A stretch of 64,000 bases of DNA. Origin: Candidatus Sysuiplasma jiujiangense (GTDB taxonomy: Archaea; Thermoplasmatota; Thermoplasmata; Sysuiplasmatales; Sysuiplasmataceae). The translations under genes were made by a program, and so were the position numbers. The notes below the pieces were generated by a model. That model had not been told where the DNA came from. It saw only the letters and a list, made by a program, of their open reading frames with translations, and searched no databases. Shown here in pieces: positions 33,296 through 42,536 of the stretch. The number at the start of each line of letters is the position of its first letter. Position 1 is the first letter of the stretch. The stretch spans positions 1 to 64,000 of the forward strand of contig JAHEAD010000012.1 of the NCBI GenBank assembly GCA_019721075.1, written 5' to 3'.

Positions 33296-36024
33296 GAAAA
33301 TTGCTCGCCATCCCCGTCCGACAATGCTGGATTCCTCTTCATGCCGAAAATTCCATACCTTTCCACTTTCTGGATTCTAATACGTGTATCCACGATGCTT
33401 AATCCCTTGCCCTCGTCATGGACAATCACAGGGTTCATATCCATCTCAAATATCTCAGGCACATCTCTGACCAGAGAACCGATACGGACAATGAGATCGT
33501 TGAATGCACTGACATCCTTCTTTGTGTTTCCCCTGAATCCGGTCAACAGAGGATAAGATTTGAGAGAGCTTATCATGGAGAAGGCGTCGGAGTCGGAGAT
33601 CGGAGGCAGCCTGATAGATATGTCCTTAAAAAGTTCTACCGAAGTGCCGCCGTAACCGCATGCAACTACGGGACCGAAAGTTCCGTCGTTTGTTACACCG
33701 ACAAACATTTCCGTGCCCTCCGCTGCCATCGGCTGTATAAGGAAACCCGCTGTCTTTTTACCCTTCGATTCTATTTCACTCTTCATAATCTCCGCTTCCT
33801 GAGCGACTACAGACGCTTCGAGATTGACCCTGACACCGCCGACATCGCTTTTGTGTATAACCTCCGGGGAGATTATTTTAAGAGCGACTCTGCCTCCGAA
33901 TTTATTTGCCGCCTGAGCTGCTTCTAATGGAGTCTTGCACTCAGCATACTCGGAGATTTCGATGTTATACGAAGATAGCAGCCTTCTAATTTCGTCTAGA
34001 TTCAACCACTCTCTGCCTGCCGCAAGAGCAGAGGAGATGACAGATGCCACCTGATCTATCTTGCCGCCGGGGACAGGCGGGTAATTGCCTTTAGGTGATT
34101 TCTTCCATATTGCATATTCATTGACTTTGGCAAGCGCATTGACAGCCTCTTCGGGAAAATGGAACGACGGTATACGCCTCCTGTCTGATGAAAGAATATC
34201 AGCCACCCCTTTCGATGCTATGAAAACGCTGATAATAGTCGTTTCAGGATGGGCGGCGGCAGCCTCCAGAATGTGGCGGGAAACGTCCTCCGCCCTTACC
34301 ATGATCGGAGGTACGAATATCACTATTACACTCCCGACCTTTTCTTCCTGACAGACTATGGAGATTGCCTTGAAATAATCCTCTGGAAGAGCACCGGCAC
34401 TCATATCCACGGGATTGCGTATCGAGGCAAGGGGAGAAAGGGAGGAACGGAGTTTTTCTGTCGTATCTGTAGAAAAACTGACAACTTCGAGACCCGACAG
34501 TTCGCATGCATCCGCCGCCAGGATCCCTGCACCTCCTGCATTTGTGACAATAGCGACTCCCTTGCTTTTCGGAAGAGGCTGTGTCGAGAGTATCGATGCA
34601 ATGTCGAACACTTCTCCCAGCGTCTCGGCACGCAGGACACCCGTCTGCCTGAACAGGGTATCCACGGTGATATCAGAACCGGAGACAATCGAACCCGTAT
34701 GACTGAGGGCAGCTCTGGAACCAGCCCTGCTTCTACCGCTCTTTACAGCAACGATGGGTTTTGAGAGCGAGACCTTTCTGGCAATAGAAGCGAATTTCCT
34801 CGGATTGCCAAATGATTCCAGATACATCAAAATTACGGCCGTTCTGTCGTCATGTGCCCAGAATTCAAGAAGATCGTTCCCTGAGATGTCAGCCTTGTTT
34901 CCGGTCGAGATGAATTGAGAAAGACCAAGACCAAGACTGTTCATTTCTGCCATTACTGCGATGCCGAGTGCTCCCGACTGCGAAAAGAAACCGATGTTGC
35001 CCGGTGAAACATGAATCGGTGCGAACTGTGCGTTCAGGCTCACTGCGGGATCTGAATTCAGGTAACCCATACAATTGGGTCCTATGAGTCGGACACCATG
35101 ATCAAGACATAGCCTGTAAAGTTCCTCCTGCATTTTTTTGCCATTTTCAGTGCCCATTTCAGCAAAACCCGACGAAATCACCACTATTGTTTTGACACCT
35201 TTGGAAAAGCTCTGGAGTGCGACATCCCTCACGTATTTTGCCGGAACTGCGATTATGGCTACGTCAAGATCGACAGGGCAGTCTGAAACTGTCCTGTAAG
35301 AATGCATCGCCTGTACGGATTCATATTCATTGTTTACAGGATAAACCACCCCTGTGAAACCTCCCTCAACTATGTTTCGGAGCAGTTGCCATCCGATTGT
35401 TCCCTTCTTTGTTGAAGCGCCGACAACAGCAATGCGTTTTGCCTCAAAGAGAGCTTTCAATGCATTGCGTGCAGAAACCATCTCCATAGTTTCGAAAATG
35501 CGCCTGCTCTCTTCCGTGTTTGAGGGCGAAAATCGAATATCAATGACACCCGCATTTATGCTCAGCTTATATGGATAGCCAAGCTTTTCAATCAATTTGA
35601 GTAGAGTGGTATTGTCCGGAAGCACTGATGCCGTTACCTCACTGAATCCTTGTTCATTGGCATAGGAGATAGCTGCCTGTACAAGAATTGTGCCTATCCC
35701 TCTTCCCGCATATTTATCAGAGACGACAACATAAATTCTCCCTTGTCTGGAACCATCGGTGATTTCTGGAATAAGCAGCACGTGGCCAGCTACAACCTCT
35801 TCCCTGATGGCTATGAAGGCGATCTCGCCTTTCTCCGCCGGTATGAGGCTGACGATCAACTCATCTGCAGAACTGAATTTATCGAAGAACCGCTGCTTGA
35901 ATGATTCTGCGGAGAGGGTGGAAACAAAAGCCGAAAGTCTCTGCCTGTCGGAAGGTGTAACATGTTTGACTTCAATCAGCGAACCGTCCTTCAAAGACGC
36001 TGTGAATAAATGTTCTCCGGACAT
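33292..36024 (-). CDS. GNAT acetyltransferase fused to ADP-forming acyl-CoA synthetase
   Basis: A 910-residue fusion. Residues 1-165 are a GNAT domain (VVVSDKYAGRGIGTILVQAA, acetyl-CoA loop). Then come a CoA-binding domain (RIAVVGASTKKGTIGWQLLRN), the ligase region (IGFFSQSGALGIAVMAEM), a phosphohistidine loop ALSHTGSIVSGSD with H442 present, and a C-terminal ATP-grasp domain (LALKIISPEVIHKSDVGGV; ACGYGGTSVELFKDI). Bacterial Pat lysine acetyltransferases have this architecture, but their synthetase part is usually inactive. The His retained here suggests the synthetase still makes acyl-CoA with ADP release, as in archaeal acetate formation. The GNAT may act on the same or another protein. Confidence 0.9.
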   Translation of the reverse strand: MSGEHLFTASLKDGSLIEVKHVTPSDRQRLSAFVSTLSAESFKQRFFDKFSSADELIVSLIPAEKGEIAFIAIREEVVAGHVLLIPEITDGSRQGRIYVVVSDKYAGRGIGTILVQAAISYANEQGFSEVTASVLPDNTTLLKLIEKLGYPYKLSINAGVIDIRFSPSNTEESRRIFETMEMVSARNALKALFEAKRIAVVGASTKKGTIGWQLLRNIVEGGFTGVVYPVNNEYESVQAMHSYRTVSDCPVDLDVAIIAVPAKYVRDVALQSFSKGVKTIVVISSGFAEMGTENGKKMQEELYRLCLDHGVRLIGPNCMGYLNSDPAVSLNAQFAPIHVSPGNIGFFSQSGALGIAVMAEMNSLGLGLSQFISTGNKADISGNDLLEFWAHDDRTAVILMYLESFGNPRKFASIARKVSLSKPIVAVKSGRSRAGSRAALSHTGSIVSGSDITVDTLFRQTGVLRAETLGEVFDIASILSTQPLPKSKGVAIVTNAGGAGILAADACELSGLEVVSFSTDTTEKLRSSLSPLASIRNPVDMSAGALPEDYFKAISIVCQEEKVGSVIVIFVPPIMVRAEDVSRHILEAAAAHPETTIISVFIASKGVADILSSDRRRIPSFHFPEEAVNALAKVNEYAIWKKSPKGNYPPVPGGKIDQVASVISSALAAGREWLNLDEIRRLLSSYNIEISEYAECKTPLEAAQAANKFGGRVALKIISPEVIHKSDVGGVRVNLEASVVAQEAEIMKSEIESKGKKTAGFLIQPMAAEGTEMFVGVTNDGTFGPVVACGYGGTSVELFKDISIRLPPISDSDAFSMISSLKSYPLLTGFRGNTKKDVSAFNDLIVRIGSLVRDVPEIFEMDMNPVIVHDEGKGLSIVDTRIRIQKVERYGIFGMKRNPALSDGDGEQFS

Positions 36025-36417
36025 ACAAATGACACTCCTTGTATATGGTGGGAATGGATGACGTATTACTAAGGTATTCCTGACAGAGAGATAGAGTGAA
36101 CTCTCATGAACCCAGGGGATTGTGATTGTTGATTGAAAGTCGATACGACATGAGGGAACGCCGATAAGGCATGCTCAAACATTGATAAACACTGCACGAC
36201 GATCTCTCCGCCAAGATGAAACAGTCCAAATACATTCGATCTATGATTCATTACCGAAAGGTAATCGGTGTGAAATCGACTGGTGCACAGGGAAAATCCA
36301 GTTCGTCTCCTTTTATTCGTATTATACGTACTGTAATGAAGAAGGATAGAAATCGCCTCGCCGATTTTCGTTGAATCGGAACAGCATGACAGAAGAAGTC
36401 CAACGAAAGGTGAGAAG
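36025..36417. other. intergenic region with a small GNRA-type hairpin
   Basis: About 390 bp between divergent genes. ATTACC-GAAA-GGTAAT at 36250-36265 is a perfect 6-bp stem with a GAAA tetraloop. TATTATACGTAC near 36320 is a possible TATA box for the DoxD-like gene, which has a strong GAAAGGTGAG ribosome-binding site before ATG 36418. No ORF is supported. Confidence 0.5.
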
Positions 36418-37512
36418 ATGACTACCGTGCAGGAGACTGAATCAAAACAGAAGACAGAAATGGGTTATGAACACATGACGCTCAAAAGGAGCGGGCTGAT
36501 ACTTGCGAGGATTTCCGCAATAGCGTTCGGTATACTGTGGGCGTGGGACGGATATTTCAAGTTTGCAATGAACCTCTACGTCTACATGCCTGCTGCCATA
36601 CAGAGTGCGGGTGTAGGCCAGCCCGCGTATCTCAGCGGATGGTTTTCATTCTGGTACCATCTGGTGGCATGGGATCCGATGCTCTTCACCTGGTCTGTCG
36701 GCGTGATGGAACTGCTTCTCGCATTCGCGCTGATCCTCGGATTTGCCAGAAAACTCGCATATTTCGGCGGCATAGCCCTGTCGCTGATTATTTGGACTGT
36801 TCCTGAAGGGTTCGGCGGACCGTACGGTGCGGGTTCGCTCGTGCTCGGGGCAGCGCATGTCTACGCGATAGCCTTCCTTGTCCTCATAGCGCTCAATGCG
36901 ACATTTGGTCCTGACATATACACGCTTGACGCCCATATCAGCCGGAAGTACGCGTCCTGGCGCAGGATTGCGGAGATAAGGTCAAACGGAGGTGCGTCAC
37001 CAAACTGGTTCGGCAGGAACTCAATGAAACTCAGCAGATTCGCAGCGATACTCTTCGGTCTCGTATTCGCGGGCGAGACGTATCTTGTGTTCGCATACAA
37101 CACACCGTCGACGATTGTTTCTGCAATAAAGGGCGCTGCATCGGGACAGCCGGCATACATCAGCGGATGGTACTCATTCTGGATTTCACAGGTCACGGCC
37201 GCACCTGCATTCTACTACTACCTGATAGGTGCTGTCGAGCTGCTGCTGGCATTCTCGCTGCTCATGGGCTTCGCCAGGAAGGCCGGTTATATCGGCGGCA
37301 TGATATACGCACTGATGGAATGGGCGACGCTCAAGGCGTTCGGCGGACCCATATCCGCCGGCTACACCGATGCCGGGCAGGTGATAACGGCCATAGTGTT
37401 CCTGATATTCCTGGCACTCAATGCGGCGCACGGAACAGATCCATACACACTGGATGCCAGGATTGAGAAGAAGTTCCCGTTCTGGCGCAGGGTTGCAGAG
37501 ATGGCAAAGTGA
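36418..37512 (+). CDS. tandemly duplicated DoxD/DoxX-like membrane protein
   Basis: A 364-residue protein of two homologous halves (about 28-175 and 200-355). Each has four helices and the same signatures: GQPAYLSGWFSFW / GQPAYISGWYSFW, MELLLAFALILGFARK / VELLLAFSLLMGFARK, FGGPYGAG / FGGPISAG, and ALNATFGPDIYTLDA / ALNAAHGTDPYTLDA. DoxD is the membrane subunit of thiosulfate:quinone oxidoreductase in Acidianus; wider DoxX relatives have various redox roles. No DoxA-like subunit is adjacent, so thiosulfate use is not shown. Ribosome-binding site GAAAGGTGAG is strong. The PhoU-like gene follows in the same direction. Confidence 0.8.
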   Translation: MTTVQETESKQKTEMGYEHMTLKRSGLILARISAIAFGILWAWDGYFKFAMNLYVYMPAAIQSAGVGQPAYLSGWFSFWYHLVAWDPMLFTWSVGVMELLLAFALILGFARKLAYFGGIALSLIIWTVPEGFGGPYGAGSLVLGAAHVYAIAFLVLIALNATFGPDIYTLDAHISRKYASWRRIAEIRSNGGASPNWFGRNSMKLSRFAAILFGLVFAGETYLVFAYNTPSTIVSAIKGAASGQPAYISGWYSFWISQVTAAPAFYYYLIGAVELLLAFSLLMGFARKAGYIGGMIYALMEWATLKAFGGPISAGYTDAGQVITAIVFLIFLALNAAHGTDPYTLDARIEKKFPFWRRVAEMAK

Positions 37513-37731
37513 GCAGCTGCCGGAACTGAAACCATATTCGCAATGTGCGGTGGTCAGATGAGGAGGAACGCCGAAGGCATTATCTGTGCCTGGACAGGCG
37601 GCGGCCACCGCACCGCTTTACTCCATCCGTCGCCAGCCGGCAGCGATGCCGGACGGCACGGGAAACGACATGTATGCGGTAATGCCATCTCGCATCACGG
37701 AGAATGGTACAATGCAGCAGAGGGGTTCGAT

Positions 37732-38817
37732 TTGGAAAGGGAGTTGAGACGCCTTCAGCGCCTCGGAACAGCGAGTCTCGGCATATCGATACCCAAGGAG
37801 TGGGCGAAGGCGAGGGGGTTCAGGGCAGGAAGCCTGCTGAACTTGACGATGTCCGATGACGGCAACATAGTGATAAGCCCGTCCGAAGCCGGGGTGCCGG
37901 CATTCCCCGCGGACTGCACCATACATGCCGACAGCTGCCCGGATGCGAAGCTGATACTGAGAACCATCATAGGCTGCTACGTTGTCGGCTACAGCACGAT
38001 AAGGGTTGTTTCGAGCGAGGAACTCACGGGAGAACAGAACGAGAACGTGAGGCTCGCTGTGGAAATGCTCACGGGTGTCACAGTCGTTGAACAGAGCGAC
38101 AGACACATTCTCCTGGAGATCATGATACAGCCCCCGAACTACCCGATGATGTCTATGATCAGGAGACTCTATTCGCTGTCCTCCCTCATGGTGGAGAGGA
38201 CGCTCGACAGCATGTTTAGCCCGGAGACGAAGACGCATACCGAAATACTGAGGATGGAGTCGGATGTTGACAGGCTTTACAGGCTGATCCTGCGCCTTCT
38301 GCTGCTGAGCGCACGTGACAGGGATCTTGCCAGGCAGATAGGAATAACGGACATGCGCCATCTGCTCGGGGACAGGGCAATTTCCGCCAGCCTCGAATTC
38401 GTCGGCGATCTCTGCGAAGAGCTTGTTCTTGAGTTCGCCGAGGTTCCGCCTCAGAAAGAGTATGAGCACATCATGCATGGAAAAGTTGGAAAACTCTCGG
38501 CCATGTTTCATGAGCTGTCAACCAGCGCCTCCTCCTGCCTCTTTGAACACGACCTGAATGCTGCATCACAGGCGCTTGACAGCGTACTGCTGCTTGAAAG
38601 GGAGTGCTGGTCAGGCATGAAGACGATACGTGGCAGTGAAATGAAGAGGGGGAGCGCTGCGGCATCTGTGGGAAAGGACGAGACGTGCCGCTATTCCCTG
38701 CTCTTCAGCAGCATCAGGAACATAGCCAAGGAATATGAGCTGCTTGTGCAGGTAATGATGAACAGGTTCATCGAGGCACCAAATCCGAAATTTCCCTATC
38801 TTGAGATCGGGAAGTGA
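37732..38817 (+). CDS. AbrB-PhoU fusion regulator (archaeal PhoU-like)
   Basis: The N-terminal SpoVT/AbrB DNA-binding domain (ELRRLQRLGTASLGISIPKEWAKARGF...LNLTMSDDG) is followed by two PhoU-like helical repeats carrying acidic/basic residues typical of metal-binding PhoU bundles. This is the standard architecture of archaeal phosphate-uptake regulators. The frame is open upstream to 37543, but that part looks non-coding. TTG 37732 is seven bases after AGAGGGG and begins exactly at the AbrB domain, so it is the preferred start (361 aa). No phosphate transporter genes are adjacent. Confidence 0.85.
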   Translation: MERELRRLQRLGTASLGISIPKEWAKARGFRAGSLLNLTMSDDGNIVISPSEAGVPAFPADCTIHADSCPDAKLILRTIIGCYVVGYSTIRVVSSEELTGEQNENVRLAVEMLTGVTVVEQSDRHILLEIMIQPPNYPMMSMIRRLYSLSSLMVERTLDSMFSPETKTHTEILRMESDVDRLYRLILRLLLLSARDRDLARQIGITDMRHLLGDRAISASLEFVGDLCEELVLEFAEVPPQKEYEHIMHGKVGKLSAMFHELSTSASSCLFEHDLNAASQALDSVLLLERECWSGMKTIRGSEMKRGSAAASVGKDETCRYSLLFSSIRNIAKEYELLVQVMMNRFIEAPNPKFPYLEIGK

Positions 38818-39393
38818 AAGAACGAAGGTAACCCGGGTCCGCCTTTCCTCCGGTTTGCATATTGTTATTGTTTGTTTTCCTGTTCAGGATTGAACATCCC
38901 TTTACAACAGTAACGCTGTCCTATCTTTCCATCATATTTCGTGTCACCTGCCGAATGATAAGGGTCCGTGTCCCGTTAATCTGCATAGCGGCAACGCCGC
39001 CACACGGACACACCAGATTTGACAAGGGGACAGAAGATGCGCATATGTTCACTTTACCTGGACAGTCTTCCAGGCATGTTCGAGGCATAAGCGAAAAATA
39101 GCCAATAAGATGGGATTCGAAATGAGAGCGCGAATCGCCACTGCAGACAAATCGCTTTGCACATTATAGGTGTAACGACGCATCATGTGTTCGGAGGCGG
39201 AAAGCGGAAACAAGACTGGCAGATGTGACGGGCCCGAAGTCCTGAAGAGCATATACATTCTACCTGAAGCACCCCCAGACAATATACGGAAGTCACCCTC
39301 GGCGAAGGAGAAGTCATGTACACCTCATAGGCAGAGTCCGGCATATTCTAACGCTTCATAGATCAAAACTGTGTAAATGGACCCGAAGCAGTT
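38818..39393. other. non-coding region with nested stem-loops
   Basis: 576 bp between the PhoU-like gene and the end of the cupredoxin gene. No supported ORF. An 8-bp outer stem GTCCGTGT (38964-38971) pairs with ACACGGAC (39002-39009) and encloses GCGGC-AAC-GCCGC (38988-39000). A second hairpin is CCTGGA-CAGTCT-TCCAGG (39057-39074). These could belong to a terminator, a structured RNA or a decayed element. Confidence 0.4.
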
Positions 39394-40074
39394 TCAGCTC
39401 ACAACAACCGTACCCATCATCCACCCTGGAGTAGCTGTAGAGCCTCCCCATCCCGTTGGCCCTGAACCACATGCCGCCTCGCACTGCCACACATACACTG
39501 CAGAATGATAGAAGATGAAGGACGCCTGAACGATTGATAGAGGTCCCACCGGTATGTTAAGTATCACGGGATTTCCGAGGGTTCTTCCTGCTATCACGGT
39601 GAATGTGTGAGAAATGTCGTTGGCTGGAACAGAGGATGACTGTATGCCGCCGGAGATCTGAATGCCATTCTGAACCAAACTGGAATTGACATTCTGGATG
39701 TTGAATGTTGAAATTTTATCTCCCAGTGTGCCGGAGACAACGGCATAGTTTCCATTTGGATTGAGAGGACTCGTCGCATTGTCCAGATTTATTATCGTGA
39801 GAACAATGAGGCGATTTGCGGGAAACGCAAGATTGGCCGATGAATACAGATTTCCGCGATGAAGAACGAAATAGGCATCCTGATAACCCACACTTGAATT
39901 ATACCAGTTCTTTGGGGTCACGAGAAGTGTCAGGTGGAAAGGGACACCGGCAACGTTCTGTTCAGGGGACGCATTATAATATTTTGTCAGGAGGTATGGC
40001 ATGGCTGCAATTGATAAACCGCTGATCAGGACGAGGGCAACTATCACAACCTCAGCCCGTTTAGATTTGTTCAT
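39394..40074 (-). CDS. membrane-anchored cupredoxin with CuA-like CxxxC site
   Basis: A protein of about 226 aa, single N-terminal anchor (VVIVALVLISGLSIAAMPYLL), then an external beta-rich domain. ISHTFTV supplies a His ligand. The C-terminal loop WQCEAACGSGPTGWG, then GWMMG, has two Cys three residues apart and a Met, like the CuA loop of oxidase subunit II, but the CuA His four residues after the second Cys is Pro. Several Asn-x-Ser/Thr sites suggest glycosylation. ATG 40074, preceded by GGGAGTG, is the preferred start; the frame also has ATG 40098. It is not next to oxidase genes. It could be a soluble-domain electron carrier or copper chaperone. Confidence 0.75.
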   Translation of the reverse strand: MNKSKRAEVVIVALVLISGLSIAAMPYLLTKYYNASPEQNVAGVPFHLTLLVTPKNWYNSSVGYQDAYFVLHRGNLYSSANLAFPANRLIVLTIINLDNATSPLNPNGNYAVVSGTLGDKISTFNIQNVNSSLVQNGIQISGGIQSSSVPANDISHTFTVIAGRTLGNPVILNIPVGPLSIVQASFIFYHSAVYVWQCEAACGSGPTGWGGSTATPGWMMGTVVVS

Positions 40075-40098
40075 GCTGCTACACTCCCGCAGCAACAT

Positions 40099-40567
40099 TG
40101 ACTATATTCAGGCACTTGCATGCTGATCACCGATAATGTTAAAGTATTGATCATGGACTTTGCATAATAACTGACCGTCAATACAATAATTACAATATGC
40201 ATGTCGACAGGGTGAAAGATGATACTGCCTGCCCCGAAAATGCGTTCAGATGGCGATAAATCCGGCGACTTCTGAGATAACACGTTGCAAGCCGTGCAGG
40301 AATCACTAGCTGATGCTATTCATTAGAGACGATGGAAATCATGGCATGATGATCGTTTGGCAGACAGCCTGGTATGTACTATAGGCAGAGGCAAGATGGC
40401 GAGATGCGACTTGGCACAACCTGCATAGGCGCTTGTGCTGTCAGGGCGATACTTCCCATGCAACCTGGAGGATGCTTCGTACATCACTGTCCTGTTATGC
40501 AGATCTGATATTTGCACACCCGATTTGCGTTTCGTATGCAATTCCTGTCGTCTCACGCGTCATGCTT
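40099..40567. other. intergenic region, no supported gene
   Basis: About 470 bp between two minus-strand genes. It has AT-rich patches near 40130-40200 and a TATA-like GAATATAGT just upstream of the cupredoxin gene. Open frames lack motifs and look non-coding. Confidence 0.45.
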
Positions 40568-40960
40568 TCACCTCTTCGAAAGATCTTCCCTCATCTGCAG
40601 ATACTGCTCCCTCGTTATGTCCCCCTTCGCATACTTTTCATCCAGTATCTCTCTGGCTCTGTCTTGACCTCCCCCAGCCTGCGGCCCGCCGGAGTAATAG
40701 TGATGAACCTCATGAGGCCCGTTTGCAATCCTGATTATCCAGTATATGAAAAGGAACAGCAGGAGCAGTGGAATCACCATGAAGACGGCCATGAGAGGAT
40801 ATGCATAGGTCGTCATCATGCTGTAACCATACGGATAGCCGTATGTGGTTCTGCCATATCCTGCCAGGAAATAACTGGCGGCTGCTCCAGCAACGATCAC
40901 CACCGCTATCAACACTATCACAAGCCAGAAAACACGTTCGAATTCGTTCTTCTCTTCCAT
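40568..40960 (-). CDS. SHOCT-domain membrane protein
   Basis: A 130-residue protein with two helices (VFWLVIVLIAVVIVAGAAA and PLMAVFMVIPLLLLFLFIYW) separated by a Tyr/Gly-rich loop, and a cytosolic tail ending in the SHOCT motif ILDEKYAKGDITREQYLQM. SHOCT tails are found in many small membrane proteins and probably mediate oligomerisation or protein contacts; no enzyme activity is known. It follows the membrane winged-helix gene by 90 bp on the same strand, with a near-perfect palindrome between them. Confidence 0.8.
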   Translation of the reverse strand: MEEKNEFERVFWLVIVLIAVVIVAGAAASYFLAGYGRTTYGYPYGYSMMTTYAYPLMAVFMVIPLLLLFLFIYWIIRIANGPHEVHHYYSGGPQAGGGQDRAREILDEKYAKGDITREQYLQMREDLSKR

Positions 40961-41010
40961 TTAATCACCAGAGACCCTATTGGCTGAAATTGGATATCAA
41001 TCCGACCTGA

Positions 41011-41039
41011 AATTGATTGAAATGAGTTTCAAATCAATT
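41011..41039. promoter_or_regulatory. long palindrome upstream of the SHOCT gene
   Basis: AATTGATTGAAA (41011-41022), TGAG, then TTTCAAATCAATT (41027-41039) form an inverted repeat with one bulged base. It lies in the 89-bp gap between the winged-helix gene and the SHOCT gene, 50 bp before the latter. It is either an operator for the adjacent regulator or a transcript-end hairpin. Confidence 0.45.
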
Positions 41040-41049
41040 GCTGCAGACA

Positions 41050-41709
41050 TCATTTCGACTGTTTTCTGACGACAATCAAATTTGTCGATCCGTGTCTGAC
41101 CCTGTCAACCAGTCCCATGCGCTGAAGCCTGTCGAGTATCCTGGTAACCTTCGACCTCGAGTATCTGTCCTGGTTCACAATATTTCTCTGCAATATGGAA
41201 CCGCCTGCAGAGAGTATCATCTCATAAACATCCCTCTCATTTGCGTCAAGAAAATCTGTTATGTTTCTGTACTCCGCATCAGTATCACTGGATGTGCCTG
41301 TTGATGCGGACCCAGATCCGGCTTCACACATAGACTGATTCGCGCCGGCTGCCCTGATATATCTGACGTTCGAAAGCGCCTTTTTCAGAAAATAACCCGA
41401 AGCTATTGCAAGCACTAGTGCTACAATCGTTTCAATGACAAGGAATGTATACAGCAACGGATACCCGTTCCACGCTCCCAGCTCGGAATATGTCATCCTC
41501 AGAATGATCAGAAACATGGAGTTCATGACCAGGAATATCACAGAAAAAGCGAATGCAACCACGCTGACAGCAATGCTCACAATCGTAGGATTCAGGTTCT
41601 GCCCGTCCTTCTTGTCGGCACCTTCAGTATACACCTTCACACCTAGGGATGGTTTCCAATCTGGCCAATTGCTGTATGAGTAATAATTTTTTGGGCCTTG
41701 CACAAGCAC
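41050..41709 (-). CDS. membrane-bound winged-helix regulator
   Basis: A 219-residue protein. Two helices (IVSIAVSVVAFAFSVIFLVM and YTFLVIETIVALVLAIASGYF) are followed by a Ser/Gly linker and a C-terminal winged-helix domain. That domain runs ERDVYEMILSAGGSILQRNI, then the recognition helix RYSRSKVTRILDRLQRMG and the wing LVDRVRHGSTNLIVV. The DNA-binding part resembles MarR/TrmB-like archaeal regulators attached to membranes. The start is GTG 41709, about 24 bp after GAATATTCTATG. It probably controls the SHOCT gene or itself through the intervening palindrome. Confidence 0.75.
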   Translation of the reverse strand: MLVQGPKNYYSYSNWPDWKPSLGVKVYTEGADKKDGQNLNPTIVSIAVSVVAFAFSVIFLVMNSMFLIILRMTYSELGAWNGYPLLYTFLVIETIVALVLAIASGYFLKKALSNVRYIRAAGANQSMCEAGSGSASTGTSSDTDAEYRNITDFLDANERDVYEMILSAGGSILQRNIVNQDRYSRSKVTRILDRLQRMGLVDRVRHGSTNLIVVRKQSK

Positions 41710-41732
41710 TTTAGCCCCGCACTACACATAGA

Positions 41733-42536
41733 ATATTCATGCCTCCTGATGATGGTCGGACTGCCCTATAAAAGTCCTCACTGTCCGTTCTGCGGCCATT
41801 GATTATTGACTCAGCCAGCACCGGAATGCCCGTGTGTGTAAGCCTCTACAGCACTTTTAGATTCATCCACGGACATCACGTCGTCGGCCAGGAGGATCGT
41901 GTCCAACTTACAGTTCAGGCCGGCGAACGAACAGAACATCTCAATGCCTTCAGCGCTTGCCGCGTTCGAAACATGCCTCCACTATCTTCATTCTCACGCC
42001 ATTGCTGCGATGACCTCCCTTAAGGCGCGTGCATCCGGATATTGCTACTGGCACATATGGAGTAACATGCAGGACGGGGATTTAGGCGTGATACGGATAC
42101 CGTTGTATAGTGTCACCCGAGAAAGAGCGTGCATAAGTATGCATCTGGGAAAATCTGGCTAAGAGGAGAATAGGTGCAGCTGTTAGTGATGCACTTGTTC
42201 CGGCACAGTTACGAGCACTCTAACAGCTGCAGATTGAGTCCGGAAACATGTCGTTAAAGAATACTCGGATATATCATTGAAATGGCTACTGGGATACTGC
42301 CCGGCAGAAATTGCGTGAATCCTTCTCCATGCTACTACCGCGACATACACGGAATGTGATTTACTTGTGGCAGAAAAATTAACTGTGTTGCTCACACCGG
42401 TTAGGCCGCGGTGTTAAGTAACCTATTTTCTATGAATTTATTCTCATTTACCGGTTTGTCTTAACTCCATCTGACGGAATGATATGGTTTTGTATTGCGT
42501 TTTCACATGCCATTCTCAACAAATTCGTTTGTCAGT
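41733..42536. other. long intergenic region with a 12-bp inverted repeat
   Basis: About 800 bp upstream of the winged-helix gene and downstream of the siroheme reductase. No ORF with motifs, ribosome-binding site or coherent codon use. TGCAGCTGTTAG (42175-42186) pairs perfectly with CTAACAGCTGCA (42220-42231) across a 33-nt loop. This is the strongest signal here and may be a structured RNA or element end. Confidence 0.45.

Noticed and set aside
37543-37731. 63-codon N-terminal extension of the PhoU-like gene
   Set aside because: It reads as low-similarity Gly/His/Arg sequence before the AbrB domain, and a good ribosome-binding site precedes TTG 37732.
37618-38511. 297-codon minus-strand frame opposite the PhoU-like gene
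   Set aside because: The plus strand has a full AbrB-PhoU architecture with a ribosome-binding site; the antisense translation shows no domain.
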